This document shows, one piece after another, positions 1 through 5,683 of a stretch of DNA of 5,683 nucleotides. The stretch spans positions 1 through 5,683 of the forward strand of contig JALREG010000018.1 of the NCBI GenBank assembly GCA_023253905.1, read 5' to 3'. The notes below the pieces were generated by a model that saw nothing but the letters and a program-made list of their open reading frames with translations, was not told the DNA's origin and made no database searches. This DNA comes from Burkholderiaceae bacterium. GTDB lineage: Bacteria > Pseudomonadota > Gammaproteobacteria > Burkholderiales > Burkholderiaceae. A program made the translations under genes and the position numbers. Numbering within the stretch: position 1 is the stretch's first letter; every line of letters begins with the position of its first letter.

Positions 1-663
1 GCTGGCAGGTTTGCCGCCGGTGAACTTCGTGAAGAATTCTTGCGCGGCCTTCTGCTCGCTGGCCGTGGGCGGGCGCGTGCGCACACAGGTCTGCGCCCCC
101 AAGTCCATGAGTCCCTGCGTGTAGCGTTCGATATCGCGCTCGGGGAGTTCACGCTGGGCAATCGCCCAGAGCATCTGTTCAACCCGCCGTTCGCCGGGCC
201 AGCCCGCTACCCCGAAGTGCCGGCAAAGCACGCGTTTCACATTGCCATCGAGGATTGCCGAGCGCTCGCCGAACGCGAACGCGGCGATGGCCGCAGCCGT
301 GGAGGGCCCGATTCCCGGTAACTCGGCAAGCGCTGCGGCCGATTCGGGAAAGCGTCCGCCATGCTCCCAAACCACGCTCTGCGCACAGCGGTGAAGATTA
401 CGCGCCCGGCTGTAATAACCGAGTCCGCTCCAGAGTTCCATCACGCGCTCGAGCGGCGCTGCGGCGAGCGCAGCCACATCGGGAAAGCAGTCAAGAAACC
501 TGAGGTAATACGGGATGACGGTGCGCACCTGCGTCTGCTGCAACATCACTTCTGAAAGCCAGATGCGGTAGGGATCGCGCGTGCCCTGCCAGGGGAGGTC
601 GTGCCGCCCGAACTGCACCTGCCAGCGAACGATTCCTGCGGCGAAAGCGTGCCCGGCTGTCAT
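1..663 (-). CDS. mutY: A/G-specific adenine DNA glycosylase MutY (3' end outside window)
   Basis: MutY removes adenine mispaired with 8-oxoguanine in base-excision repair. The ATG at 663-661 opens 221 codons that run off the left edge with no stop. The helix-hairpin-helix glycosylase core is intact. Glu38 lies in SEVMLQQTQV and corresponds to the catalytic Glu37 of E. coli. WSGLGYYSRARNL is near residue 85, the hairpin LPGIGPSTAAAI is at 115-126, and the catalytic Asp139 is in LDGNVKRVL. MDLGAQTC ends in Cys193, which matches the first [4Fe-4S] ligand of E. coli (Cys192). The other three cluster cysteines are absent from the expected places: residue 200 is Thr, 203 is Glu, 209 is Glu. The last roughly 22 residues do not resemble MutY (see findings). 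No convincing ribosome binding site precedes the start. The gene begins 21 bases after the mutM stop on the same strand, so the two are probably co-transcribed. The identity is secure; the state of the C-terminal part is not. Confidence 0.93.
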   Translation of the reverse strand, partial: MTAGHAFAAGIVRWQVQFGRHDLPWQGTRDPYRIWLSEVMLQQTQVRTVIPYYLRFLDCFPDVAALAAAPLERVMELWSGLGYYSRARNLHRCAQSVVWEHGGRFPESAAALAELPGIGPSTAAAIAAFAFGERSAILDGNVKRVLCRHFGVAGWPGERRVEQMLWAIAQRELPERDIERYTQGLMDLGAQTCVRTRPPTASEQKAAQEFFTKFTGGKPAS

Positions 664-684
664 CGGCTGAGGCTACTGCTAGGC

Positions 685-1509
685 CTAGCGCGGCTGACAG
701 GTCGCGCAGAAGTAGGTGGCGCGCTGCTGCTGGCGGATGAGTCTGACCGGCGTTGCACACACCCTGCAGGGTTCGCCCGCACGGCCATAGACACCGCAGT
801 CGAGCTGGAAATAGCCGCCACTGCCATCGGACCCCACAAAATCGCGCAGACTGCTGCCGCCCCGCTCAATTGCTTCGGCCAGCGTGGCGCGGATGGCCTG
901 CGCCAGACGGTCGCAGCGGGCACGGGACAGCCGGGCCGCGGCGACCGTCGGTCGGATACCGGCGCGAAACAGGCTTTCCGACGCATAGATGTTGCCTACG
1001 CCCACGACGCAGTGCCCGGCAAGGAGCCATTGCTTGACGGCCACCCGCCGACCGCGCGACGCACGGTAGAGCCAGGCCCCATCGAAACGTGCATCAAACG
1101 GCTCGATACCCAGGCTCGCGAGAAGGCTGTGGGCCACGACCGGGCCGTCGGAGGCGTCATGCCAGAGCATGGCGCCGAAGCGTCGGGGGTCGTTGTAGCG
1201 CAGCATTCCACGGTCAGTGACGATATCGACATGATCATGCGCGATGAGAGGTGGAGCCTGCGAAAACCAGCGCAGTGTGCCGGACATGCCCAGATGAACG
1301 ATCAGGGTGCCACTTCCAACATCGAAGAGCAGGTATTTGCCTCGCCGCTCAACCGCCAACACGGTGCGACCCGCGAGCCTCGCTTCGAGATCAACCGGCA
1401 CTGGCCAGCGAAGCCGCGCTTCGCGGATCCGCGCCGCGAGCACGGTCGCACCGCGCACTTGCGCTCCAAGACCACGGCGCACAACTTCAACTTCGGGCAA
1501 TTCAGGCAT
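685..1509 (-). CDS. mutM: Formamidopyrimidine/8-oxoguanine DNA glycosylase MutM (Fpg)
   Basis: MutM is a bifunctional glycosylase/AP lyase that excises 8-oxoguanine and formamidopyrimidines opposite cytosine. The protein has 274 residues (E. coli has 269). The start at 1509-1507 is fixed by the N-terminus [10 protein letters not shown]: after Met removal, Pro2 is the Schiff-base nucleophile and Glu3 the general acid. The frame stays open to an earlier ATG at 1563, but that start would bury the catalytic proline. Other family marks are Lys58 in RRGKYLLF, the strand-intercalating residues Met75 and Arg110-Phe111 (NDPRRFG), the helix-two-turn-helix [15 protein letters not shown] at 171-185, and a C-terminal zinc finger with Cys248, Cys251, Cys268 and Cys271, carrying Arg263 in the beta-hairpin. 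The TAG stop overlaps a 12-base perfect palindrome, and mutY follows at once on the same strand. The long plus-strand reading frame lying opposite this gene is a by-product of GC-rich codons. Confidence 0.97.
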   Translation of the reverse strand: MPELPEVEVVRRGLGAQVRGATVLAARIREARLRWPVPVDLEARLAGRTVLAVERRGKYLLFDVGSGTLIVHLGMSGTLRWFSQAPPLIAHDHVDIVTDRGMLRYNDPRRFGAMLWHDASDGPVVAHSLLASLGIEPFDARFDGAWLYRASRGRRVAVKQWLLAGHCVVGVGNIYASESLFRAGIRPTVAAARLSRARCDRLAQAIRATLAEAIERGGSSLRDFVGSDGSGGYFQLDCGVYGRAGEPCRVCATPVRLIRQQQRATYFCATCQPR

Positions 1510-1521
1510 TGACAGGGTTAG

Positions 1522-1551
1522 TTGGGGTCCTTGCTTGCGAGCCAGTGTAAT
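1522..1551 (+). promoter_or_regulatory. Possible sigma70 promoter for the TPR-lolB-ispE operon
   Basis: The 126-base gap between the divergent mutM and TPR genes must hold the promoters for both directions. On the plus strand TGTAAT at 1546-1551 matches five of six bases of a -10 box. It sits 18 bases after TTGGGG at 1522-1527, a -35 with only three matches. Transcription would start near 1558, upstream of the TPR start codon. A perfect TTGACA at 1509-1514 overlaps the mutM start codon but has no -10 at a usable distance. On the minus strand TACACT (1549-1544) could be a -10 for mutM, but no good -35 accompanies it. The assignment rests on motif matches alone and is tentative. Confidence 0.3.
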
Positions 1552-1635
1552 TGAACCTACCATCCGGGCATGCTGGCTGTGCCCGAAACGGGTATTGCAG
1601 CCCCCTATCCTCCAATCGCCTGCCCCCTCATACCC

Positions 1636-3393
1636 ATGAATTCACCCGGCCGACGGCTCGGTTCGCTGATGGTTCGCATGCTGCCCGCAGCGCTTATCGC
1701 AGGGGCGGCAGGGCTTGCGGTCGCGCAGGCGCCCGCCGATCAGGCGCCGGCAACCGCCTCCGCGCGCGCGCTACCCGAGATCGATCTCTCGCCTCAGATC
1801 CTGTTCCAGGTGCTGGCAGCCGAGATCGCCGCCCAGCGCGGGGAAGTTGGAAGCTCTGCGGCCACGTACCTGTCGCTTGCCCGACGCACCCGAGACCCCC
1901 GACTCGCGCAGCGCGCAACCGAACTCTCGCTCGCCGCGCGCGCGCCCGACCGGGCACTCACCGCCGCACGTTTGTGGCTCGAGATCGAACCCTCATCGCG
2001 GCTCGCTTCGCAGACCGTCGATGCGTTACAACTCAGCACCGGCGCACTTTCAACGGCCGAGCCCACGCTGCGGACCCGACTCGAACGCGCCCGCCGCGAT
2101 GGCACCCTGCCGCAGACTTATGAAAGCCTGCAGGCGGCGCTCCTTCGGGCACCCGACAAGAAGCAGGCACTTGCGCTTCTCGAACGCCTGGCAGCCCCTG
2201 ATCAGGCGGTTGCGGCAGCGCGGCTCGCACTCGCCGCGATCGCCTCTTCAGCCGACGCCCATGAACGCGCTGCGGTCGAGGCCGCTGAGGCATATCGGCT
2301 CTCGCCTGATGATGAGAACACCGCGGTCATGGCCGCGCGCTACGGCGCGCGCGCCCCCGGCGGCATGAACAACGCGCTCACCCTCCTTGAACAGTTTCTT
2401 GCCCGTCAGCCCCGCTCGCTCGAGGCACGGTTCACGCTCGCGCGCCTCCTCTCCCAGGCGGGTCGCGCTGGTGATGCGCGCACCCAGTTCGAGGCGGCGC
2501 TCGCGCTCGACCCCACCAATCCGGTGATTCTGTTTTCACTCGCCCAGGTAGCGGCTCAAGCGGGCCAGAGCAGCCTTGCCCAGGGCTACCTTCAGCGCTA
2601 TCTCGATCTGCCGGCGGAGATCGCCCGCGACAACGCCATTGCCATGTTGTTTCTCGGTCAGATCGCCGAAGAGGAAAAGCGCTTCGAAGACGCCATCGGC
2701 TGGTATGCCAAGATCGATTCCGGCGAGCAGGTCGACACCGCGCGCATCCGGCAGGCGCTCCTCCTCGGGCGGCTCAAGCGGATCGATGAAGCGCTCTCCG
2801 TGCTCCGGGAAAGCATCCCCGACGACCCGCGCGCGCGCGCCCGCCTCATCACGGTTGAGGCACAGGTGCTGCGCGAAGCCGGCCGATATGCCGATGCCTT
2901 CAAAGTTCTTGATGACGCGCTCACGCGCCAACCCGACGACACCGACCTGCTCTATGACCACGCGATGGCCGCTGAAAAGGTCAACCGGCTCGACCTGCTC
3001 GAGGCAAGCCTTCGGAAGCTGATCGAGGCCAAGCCCGATCATGCCCATGCCTACAACGCCCTCGGCTATACCCTCGCCGATCGCAACCTGCGGCTGGGCG
3101 AAGCGCAGCGCCTGATTGAGAAAGCGCTCGAGCTTGCGCCCGACGATGCACACATCCTGGACAGCATGGGCTGGGTGCTGTTTCGGCGCGGTGATCTCGA
3201 GGGCGCGATCCGCTATCTGCGTAAAGCGTTCGCGCTTCGTGCCGATGTCGAGATCGGCGTGCATCTGGGCGAGGTCCTGTGGCAGGCGGGCATGCAGGAC
3301 GAGGCAAGGCAGCTATGGCGCGATGCGCGTGAGCGCGAACCTGCCAATGAAGTGCTCCGCGAGACACTCGTCCGGCTCAACATTACCCTATGA
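1636..3393 (+). CDS. Secreted TPR-repeat protein, LbcA-like, encoded upstream of lolB
   Basis: The 585-residue protein is made almost wholly of alpha-helical tetratricopeptide repeats. Residues 1-30 form a signal peptide: arginines near the start, a hydrophobic stretch [15 protein letters not shown], and an AVA/Q cleavage site. A helical domain (about 50-240) is followed by TPR units near 261-294, 295-325, 333-360, 403-434, 470-503, 504-537 and 538-570. The later ones are canonical, for example [18 protein letters not shown] and [20 protein letters not shown]. Its place directly before lolB-ispE-prs and its N-terminal pattern match Pseudomonas aeruginosa LbcA (PA4667), an outer-membrane lipoprotein that recruits the CtpA protease to degrade cell-wall hydrolases. 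Unlike LbcA it has no lipobox; in fact the protein has no cysteine. The start at 1636 gives the best signal peptide; ATGs at 1570, 1669 and 1678 are alternatives, and none has a clear ribosome binding site. The role in protease recruitment is inferred from the homologue and synteny. The stop overlaps lolB by four bases. Confidence 0.88.
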   Translation: MNSPGRRLGSLMVRMLPAALIAGAAGLAVAQAPADQAPATASARALPEIDLSPQILFQVLAAEIAAQRGEVGSSAATYLSLARRTRDPRLAQRATELSLAARAPDRALTAARLWLEIEPSSRLASQTVDALQLSTGALSTAEPTLRTRLERARRDGTLPQTYESLQAALLRAPDKKQALALLERLAAPDQAVAAARLALAAIASSADAHERAAVEAAEAYRLSPDDENTAVMAARYGARAPGGMNNALTLLEQFLARQPRSLEARFTLARLLSQAGRAGDARTQFEAALALDPTNPVILFSLAQVAAQAGQSSLAQGYLQRYLDLPAEIARDNAIAMLFLGQIAEEEKRFEDAIGWYAKIDSGEQVDTARIRQALLLGRLKRIDEALSVLRESIPDDPRARARLITVEAQVLREAGRYADAFKVLDDALTRQPDDTDLLYDHAMAAEKVNRLDLLEASLRKLIEAKPDHAHAYNALGYTLADRNLRLGEAQRLIEKALELAPDDAHILDSMGWVLFRRGDLEGAIRYLRKAFALRADVEIGVHLGEVLWQAGMQDEARQLWRDAREREPANEVLRETLVRLNITL

Positions 3394-4037
3394 AAACGGC
3401 CCGGGGGGCCTGCAATGCGGCGAAGGGGGTCACGCTAGCCGCCGCTACTCCCCCGCGTCGCGGCCCACTTGTTGCACTTGCCGCCGTGCTTGCGCTCGGG
3501 GGTTGTGCCGCGCTGGCCCCCGATGCCACACCGCCCGATCCCAATCGCAGCGTGACCCTCAGTGAATGGTCCGGCCGGTTCGCCGCGCTCTACACACAGC
3601 CTGGTACGCCAGGTGAGACGCAGAACGCGAGCGGGCGGTTCAGGCTCACCCAGCGTGACGGTAAAACGCTCCTCGAGCTGTCCACCCCCATCGGCCAGAC
3701 AATCGCGCAGGCACAGGTCGACCCTCAGGGCGCACGGCTCACCGATCATCAGGGCCGCCACTACCAGGCAGCGTCGGTCGAGGCGCTCACCGAACAGCTG
3801 TTCGGCTGGCGCGTGCCGGTGCTGCGCCTGCCCGCCTGGCTGCAGGGACAGTTCGGGCCCGCCGGTCAGGCTGGCCCCGGGCAGAGCTGGGCCGGTCTCG
3901 AAGCGGGCTGGGAACTGCGGGTTGAAAATTGGCTCGATGACCGCTCGGTTCGAACCCTTCAGCTCTCGTGGCCCGCGGCCGGTGTTGCCGCCGATCGCCG
4001 ACTGCGGCTGCGGCTGATCGTGGACGCGGCCTCATGA
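3390..4037 (+). CDS. lolB: Outer-membrane lipoprotein receptor LolB
   Basis: LolB is the outer-membrane receptor that takes lipoproteins from the periplasmic carrier LolA and inserts them into the inner leaflet of the outer membrane. The precursor has 215 residues (E. coli has 207). A hydrophobic run LVALAAVLALGGC ends in a lipobox, LGGC, with the lipidated Cys39. The n-region before it is long (about 26 residues, with Arg23-Arg24). The mature part shows the LolB fold signatures: WSGRFAALYTQPG near 60, an ASGRFRLTQRDGKTLLEL strand pair, LSTPIGQTIAQAQVD, then RLTDHQGRHYQA and a helix SVEALTEQLFGWRVPVLRLPAWLQGQ. These line up by eye with E. coli LolB. The ATG overlaps the TPR stop (ATGA, 3390-3393) and its own stop overlaps the ispE start, which points to translational coupling. 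No other start gives a lipoprotein signal, so the long n-region is probably real. Confidence 0.93.
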   Translation: MKTARGACNAAKGVTLAAATPPRRGPLVALAAVLALGGCAALAPDATPPDPNRSVTLSEWSGRFAALYTQPGTPGETQNASGRFRLTQRDGKTLLELSTPIGQTIAQAQVDPQGARLTDHQGRHYQAASVEALTEQLFGWRVPVLRLPAWLQGQFGPAGQAGPGQSWAGLEAGWELRVENWLDDRSVRTLQLSWPAAGVAADRRLRLRLIVDAAS

Positions 4038-4930
4038 TTGCCGAACTTCGCCATCTGCCGGCGCCGGCCAAGCTGAACCTGTTCCTCCATGTAACCGGCC
4101 GCCGCGCCGATGGCTACCACCTGCTTGAGACCGTGTTCGAGATGGTTGATCTGGACGACCGGATCCATCTGCGCATGCGGCACGATGGCGTGATCGGGCG
4201 GCTGGGGGCGATTCCCGGCATTGATCCCGACACCGACCTGACGGTGCGCGCAGCGCACCTGCTCGCACGACAGACCCAGTGTCCGCTGGGCGTCGAAATC
4301 GAACTCGAAAAGCGGATTCCCATCGGCGGCGGACTGGGCGGCGGAAGTTCCGATGCGGCGACTGTACTGATGGGCCTCAACCGGCTATGGGCCCTCGGGC
4401 TCACACCGTCGCAGCTCGCCCCGCTCGGCGCGCAACTCGGCGCCGACGTGCCGTTCTTCATTTTCGGTGAAACAGCCTATGCCACGGGTGTGGGCGACGA
4501 GCTCACGGCCTGTCCGCAACCCGCGCGAAGCTATGTCCTGATCGCCCCGGGTGCAGGGGTGGCAACGCCCCGGGTATTCGGGGATCCTGGTTTGACACGC
4601 GATACGAAACCGCTCAAAATCGACGGTCTTTTGCGAGGCCAGTCGGTCTTTTGCGGAAGGAACGATCTCGAGCCGGTTGCAGCGCGGCTGGAAGCAAAGG
4701 TTGCAGCATCACTTTCGCTTCTTTGTGATGCAGCCCGTTCGGTCGGGATTGATCCGGGGCTCACCCGAATGAGTGGGTCGGGCTCCACGGTTTTTCTGCC
4801 GGTTCCGGAAAATCAGTTGGCTGCCGTTGTCCGTTTTCTGGATGCCGGCAACAGGCTCTGCAGAGGCGCTTCCGTCCATGTGGTCAGGTCGGTTGCGCGG
4901 CATCCGCTTCGCAGTTGGGCGTTTGTCTGA
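4034..4930 (+). CDS. ispE: 4-diphosphocytidyl-2-C-methyl-D-erythritol kinase IspE
   Basis: IspE phosphorylates the 2-hydroxyl of CDP-methylerythritol with ATP, a middle step of the MEP pathway to isoprenoids. The enzyme is cytoplasmic and belongs to the GHMP kinases. The protein has 298 residues (E. coli has 283). Key marks are PAPAKLNLFLHVTGRRADGYH with Lys13 in the active site, the glycine-rich ATP loop PIGGGLGGGSSDAAT at 96-110, catalytic Asp138 in LGADVPFF, GRNDLEP, and the C-terminal GHMP motif TRMSGSGSTVF followed by the typical HPLR near the end. The frame is open upstream to 3968, but the ATG at 4034, overlapping the lolB stop as ATGA, places the AKLN motif correctly and fits the coupled operon. 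Codon use changes within the gene: by hand count about 78% of the first 60 codons end in G or C, against about 57% of the last 115. Confidence 0.96.
   Translation: MIAELRHLPAPAKLNLFLHVTGRRADGYHLLETVFEMVDLDDRIHLRMRHDGVIGRLGAIPGIDPDTDLTVRAAHLLARQTQCPLGVEIELEKRIPIGGGLGGGSSDAATVLMGLNRLWALGLTPSQLAPLGAQLGADVPFFIFGETAYATGVGDELTACPQPARSYVLIAPGAGVATPRVFGDPGLTRDTKPLKIDGLLRGQSVFCGRNDLEPVAARLEAKVAASLSLLCDAARSVGIDPGLTRMSGSGSTVFLPVPENQLAAVVRFLDAGNRLCRGASVHVVRSVARHPLRSWAFV
4624..4655 (+). repeat. 12-base direct repeat inside ispE
   Basis: CGGTCTTTTGCG occurs at 4624-4635 and again at 4644-4655, 20 bases apart. Because 20 is not a multiple of three, the two copies are read in different frames, so the repeat is not due to a repeated peptide. 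It lies in the part of ispE with reduced third-position GC. Confidence 0.85.
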
Positions 4931-4935
4931 AAAGC

Positions 4936-4974
4936 TTTGACTCAGCCGGCTGCCCTGCAACCGGGCGGGTCAAA
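4936..4974. repeat. Inverted repeat between ispE and tRNA-Gln
   Basis: TTTGAC at 4936-4941 and GTCAAA at 4969-4974 are perfect inverted copies. Between them GCCC (4952-4955) can pair with GGGC (4962-4965), giving an inner hairpin with a seven-base loop, and AGCCGGCT (4944-4951) is itself palindromic. On the plus strand the structure is followed by AATCACC, not a T-run, so it is a poor intrinsic terminator. On the minus strand it is followed by GCTTTTC, which is slightly more terminator-like, but no minus-strand gene ends here. It may shape or release the 5' end of the tRNA precursor; that is inference. Confidence 0.5.
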
Positions 4975-4984
4975 ATCACCACAT

Positions 4985-5061
4985 TGGGGAGTCGCCAAGT
5001 TGGTTAAGGCACCGGATTTTGATTCCGGCATGCGTAGGTTCGAATCCTACCTCCTCAGCCA
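4985..5061 (+). tRNA. tRNA-Gln, anticodon UUG, with encoded CCA
   Basis: The 77-base gene folds into a full cloverleaf. The acceptor stem TGGGGAG (4985-4991) pairs with CTCCTCA (5051-5057) with one G-T pair. The D stem is GCC/GGC (4994-4996, 5008-5010). The anticodon stem CCGGA/TCCGG (5012-5016, 5024-5028) encloses the loop TTTTGAT with anticodon TTG at 5019-5021. The T arm is GTAGG-TTCGAAT-CCTAC (5034-5050). Discriminator G5058 and CCA 5059-5061 are encoded. The U1-A72 pair, the G discriminator and the CACCGGA...CCGGCA context match E. coli tRNA-Gln, including its glutaminyl-tRNA synthetase identity elements. It reads CAA and, by wobble, CAG. It starts 54 bases after ispE. No convincing -10/-35 pair precedes it, so it may be processed from the operon transcript. 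Confidence 0.97.
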
Positions 5062-5086
5062 AAACCTCCGTGCCGGCGGCCGCTAG

Positions 5087-5106
5087 AAAGCCCGTAGGCG
5101 CTTTTT
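5087..5106 (+). terminator. Weak intrinsic terminator-like hairpin between tRNA-Gln and prs
   Basis: AAAGC (5087-5091) pairs with GCTTT (5100-5104). Inside, CC (5092-5093) can pair with GG (5097-5098) around a GTA loop, leaving C5099 bulged. A run of five T (5102-5106) closes the structure. The stem is short and imperfect, so termination may be partial. It sits 23 bases before the prs start codon and could end the tRNA transcript or limit read-through into prs. The leader also contains a GCGGCCGC palindrome at 5076-5083. Confidence 0.4.
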
Positions 5107-5119
5107 CTGCGCATTAATC

Positions 5120-5125
5120 AGGTGG
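5120..5125 (+). promoter_or_regulatory. Ribosome binding site of prs
   Basis: AGGTGG lies four bases before the ATG at 5130. The reading frame is closed upstream by TAA at 5115-5117, so 5130 is the only ATG that this site can serve. Confidence 0.55.
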
Positions 5126-5129
5126 TGCG

Positions 5130-5683
5130 ATGCTCTCAGGATACCGTCGTCACGCGGAGTCGCTGTCGCCCGAGGGCCTGATGGTGTTCACCGGCAACGC
5201 CAATCCCAGGCTTGCTGCTGACATTGCCCACCATCTGCATCTCAAACTCGGCAAAGCGACCGTTGGCCGCTTCTCCGACGGCGAGGCCATGGTCGAAATC
5301 CTCGAGAACGTGCGCGGCAAAGACGTGTTCGTGGTGCAGTCTACCTGCGCGCCCACCAACGACAATCTCATGGAAGTGATGATCATGGTCGATGCGCTCA
5401 AGCGCGCGTCGGCTGGTCGCATCACCGCGGCACTGCCCTATTTTGGCTACGCACGCCAGGACCGGCGCGTGCGCTCATCGCGGGTGGCCATCAGCGCCAA
5501 GGTCGTGGCCAACATGCTGCAGATCGCAGGCGTTGACCGCGTCCTCACCATGGACCTGCACGCTGATCAGATCCAGGGATTCTTCGATATCCCGGTGGAC
5601 AACATCTACGCAGCGCCGGTCATGCTCGCCGATTTGCATAAGTCGCCTTATGACGATCTGCTTGTGGTCTCGCCCGATGTGGG
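5130..5683 (+). CDS. prs: Ribose-phosphate pyrophosphokinase Prs (3' end outside window)
   Basis: Prs (PRPP synthetase) transfers pyrophosphate from ATP to ribose 5-phosphate, making the PRPP needed for purines, pyrimidines, NAD, histidine and tryptophan. The window holds 184 full codons of a protein usually about 315 long; the frame runs off the right edge. Family marks are [10 protein letters not shown] (20-29), [20 protein letters not shown] (46-65), [15 protein letters not shown], the ATP-contacting [11 protein letters not shown] (103-113), [14 protein letters not shown], and [18 protein letters not shown] with His144 in the active site. The PRPP-binding region begins at VVSPDVG and is cut. 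The [20 protein letters not shown] wording is typical of betaproteobacteria. The N-terminus is about 13 residues longer than in E. coli Prs. An ATG at 5181 would begin directly at MVFTGNAN, but lacks a visible binding site. prs follows ispE and tRNA-Gln, as in related genomes. Confidence 0.95.
   Translation, partial: MLSGYRRHAESLSPEGLMVFTGNANPRLAADIAHHLHLKLGKATVGRFSDGEAMVEILENVRGKDVFVVQSTCAPTNDNLMEVMIMVDALKRASAGRITAALPYFGYARQDRRVRSSRVAISAKVVANMLQIAGVDRVLTMDLHADQIQGFFDIPVDNIYAAPVMLADLHKSPYDDLLVVSPDV

Noticed and set aside
34..39. GAATTC as a possible cloning junction at the odd MutY end
   Set aside because: The divergence from MutY already begins near base 66, upstream of this site in reading direction, so the site does not mark the break.
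40..555. Several short plus-strand frames opposite mutY
   Set aside because: They are arginine- and alanine-rich shadows of the mutY coding strand without domains.
491..760. 89-codon minus-strand frame spanning the mutM end and mutY start
   Set aside because: It is a shifted frame over the MutM C-terminus and MutY N-terminus, both of which are clear in their own frames.
601..1512. 303-codon open frame on the plus strand
   Set aside because: It lies opposite mutM, whose catalytic N-terminus, helix-two-turn-helix and zinc finger are unmistakable. The plus-strand translation shows no family pattern and is explained by GC-rich third positions.
1509..1514. Perfect TTGACA as a -35 box for the TPR operon
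   Set aside because: No -10-like hexamer lies 15-19 bases downstream, and the site overlaps the mutM start codon.
2536..3264. 242-codon open frame on the minus strand
   Set aside because: It is antisense to the canonical TPR units of the plus-strand gene, has no recognisable motif, and no binding site precedes it.
4937..4942. TTGACT as a -35 box for tRNA-Gln
   Set aside because: The bases at a 16-18 base spacing are ACCGGG-like and cannot serve as a -10; the hexamer is better explained as one arm of the inverted repeat.

Overview
The window looks like ordinary chromosomal DNA of a GC-rich proteobacterium, most likely a betaproteobacterium. The grounds are the high GC at third codon positions, the wording of the Prs protein, and the gene order TPR protein - lolB - ispE - tRNA-Gln - prs, which is shared by beta- and many gammaproteobacteria. 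This placement is by recall of family sequences, not by a search.

Layout. The left quarter is on the minus strand. It holds mutM (685-1509) followed 21 bases downstream by mutY (663 to the left edge, incomplete). These two DNA glycosylases belong to the 8-oxoguanine ('GO') repair pathway. A 126-base divergent gap (1510-1635) separates them from a plus-strand operon: a secreted TPR-repeat protein resembling Pseudomonas LbcA (1636-3393), lolB (3390-4037) and ispE (4034-4930). The three genes are joined by two ATGA stop/start overlaps, so they are probably translationally coupled. A complete tRNA-Gln(UUG) follows at 4985-5061, then a 68-base leader with a weak terminator-like hairpin, then prs (5130 to the right edge, incomplete).

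How the genes fit together. MutM and MutY act in turn on oxidised guanine. The TPR protein and LolB belong to the cell envelope: LolB receives lipoproteins at the outer membrane, and LbcA-type proteins serve as periplasmic protease adaptors. IspE works in the MEP isoprenoid pathway. Prs makes PRPP for nucleotide, His and Trp synthesis. No mobile element, CRISPR array, toxin-antitoxin pair or defence system is visible.

I see no new biological system here. The points most worth a second look are: the MutY reading frame losing its iron-sulfur cysteines just before the left edge; the absence of a lipobox in the LbcA-like protein; and a clear drop in third-position GC over the last 115 codons of ispE, a segment that also holds a 12-base direct repeat.
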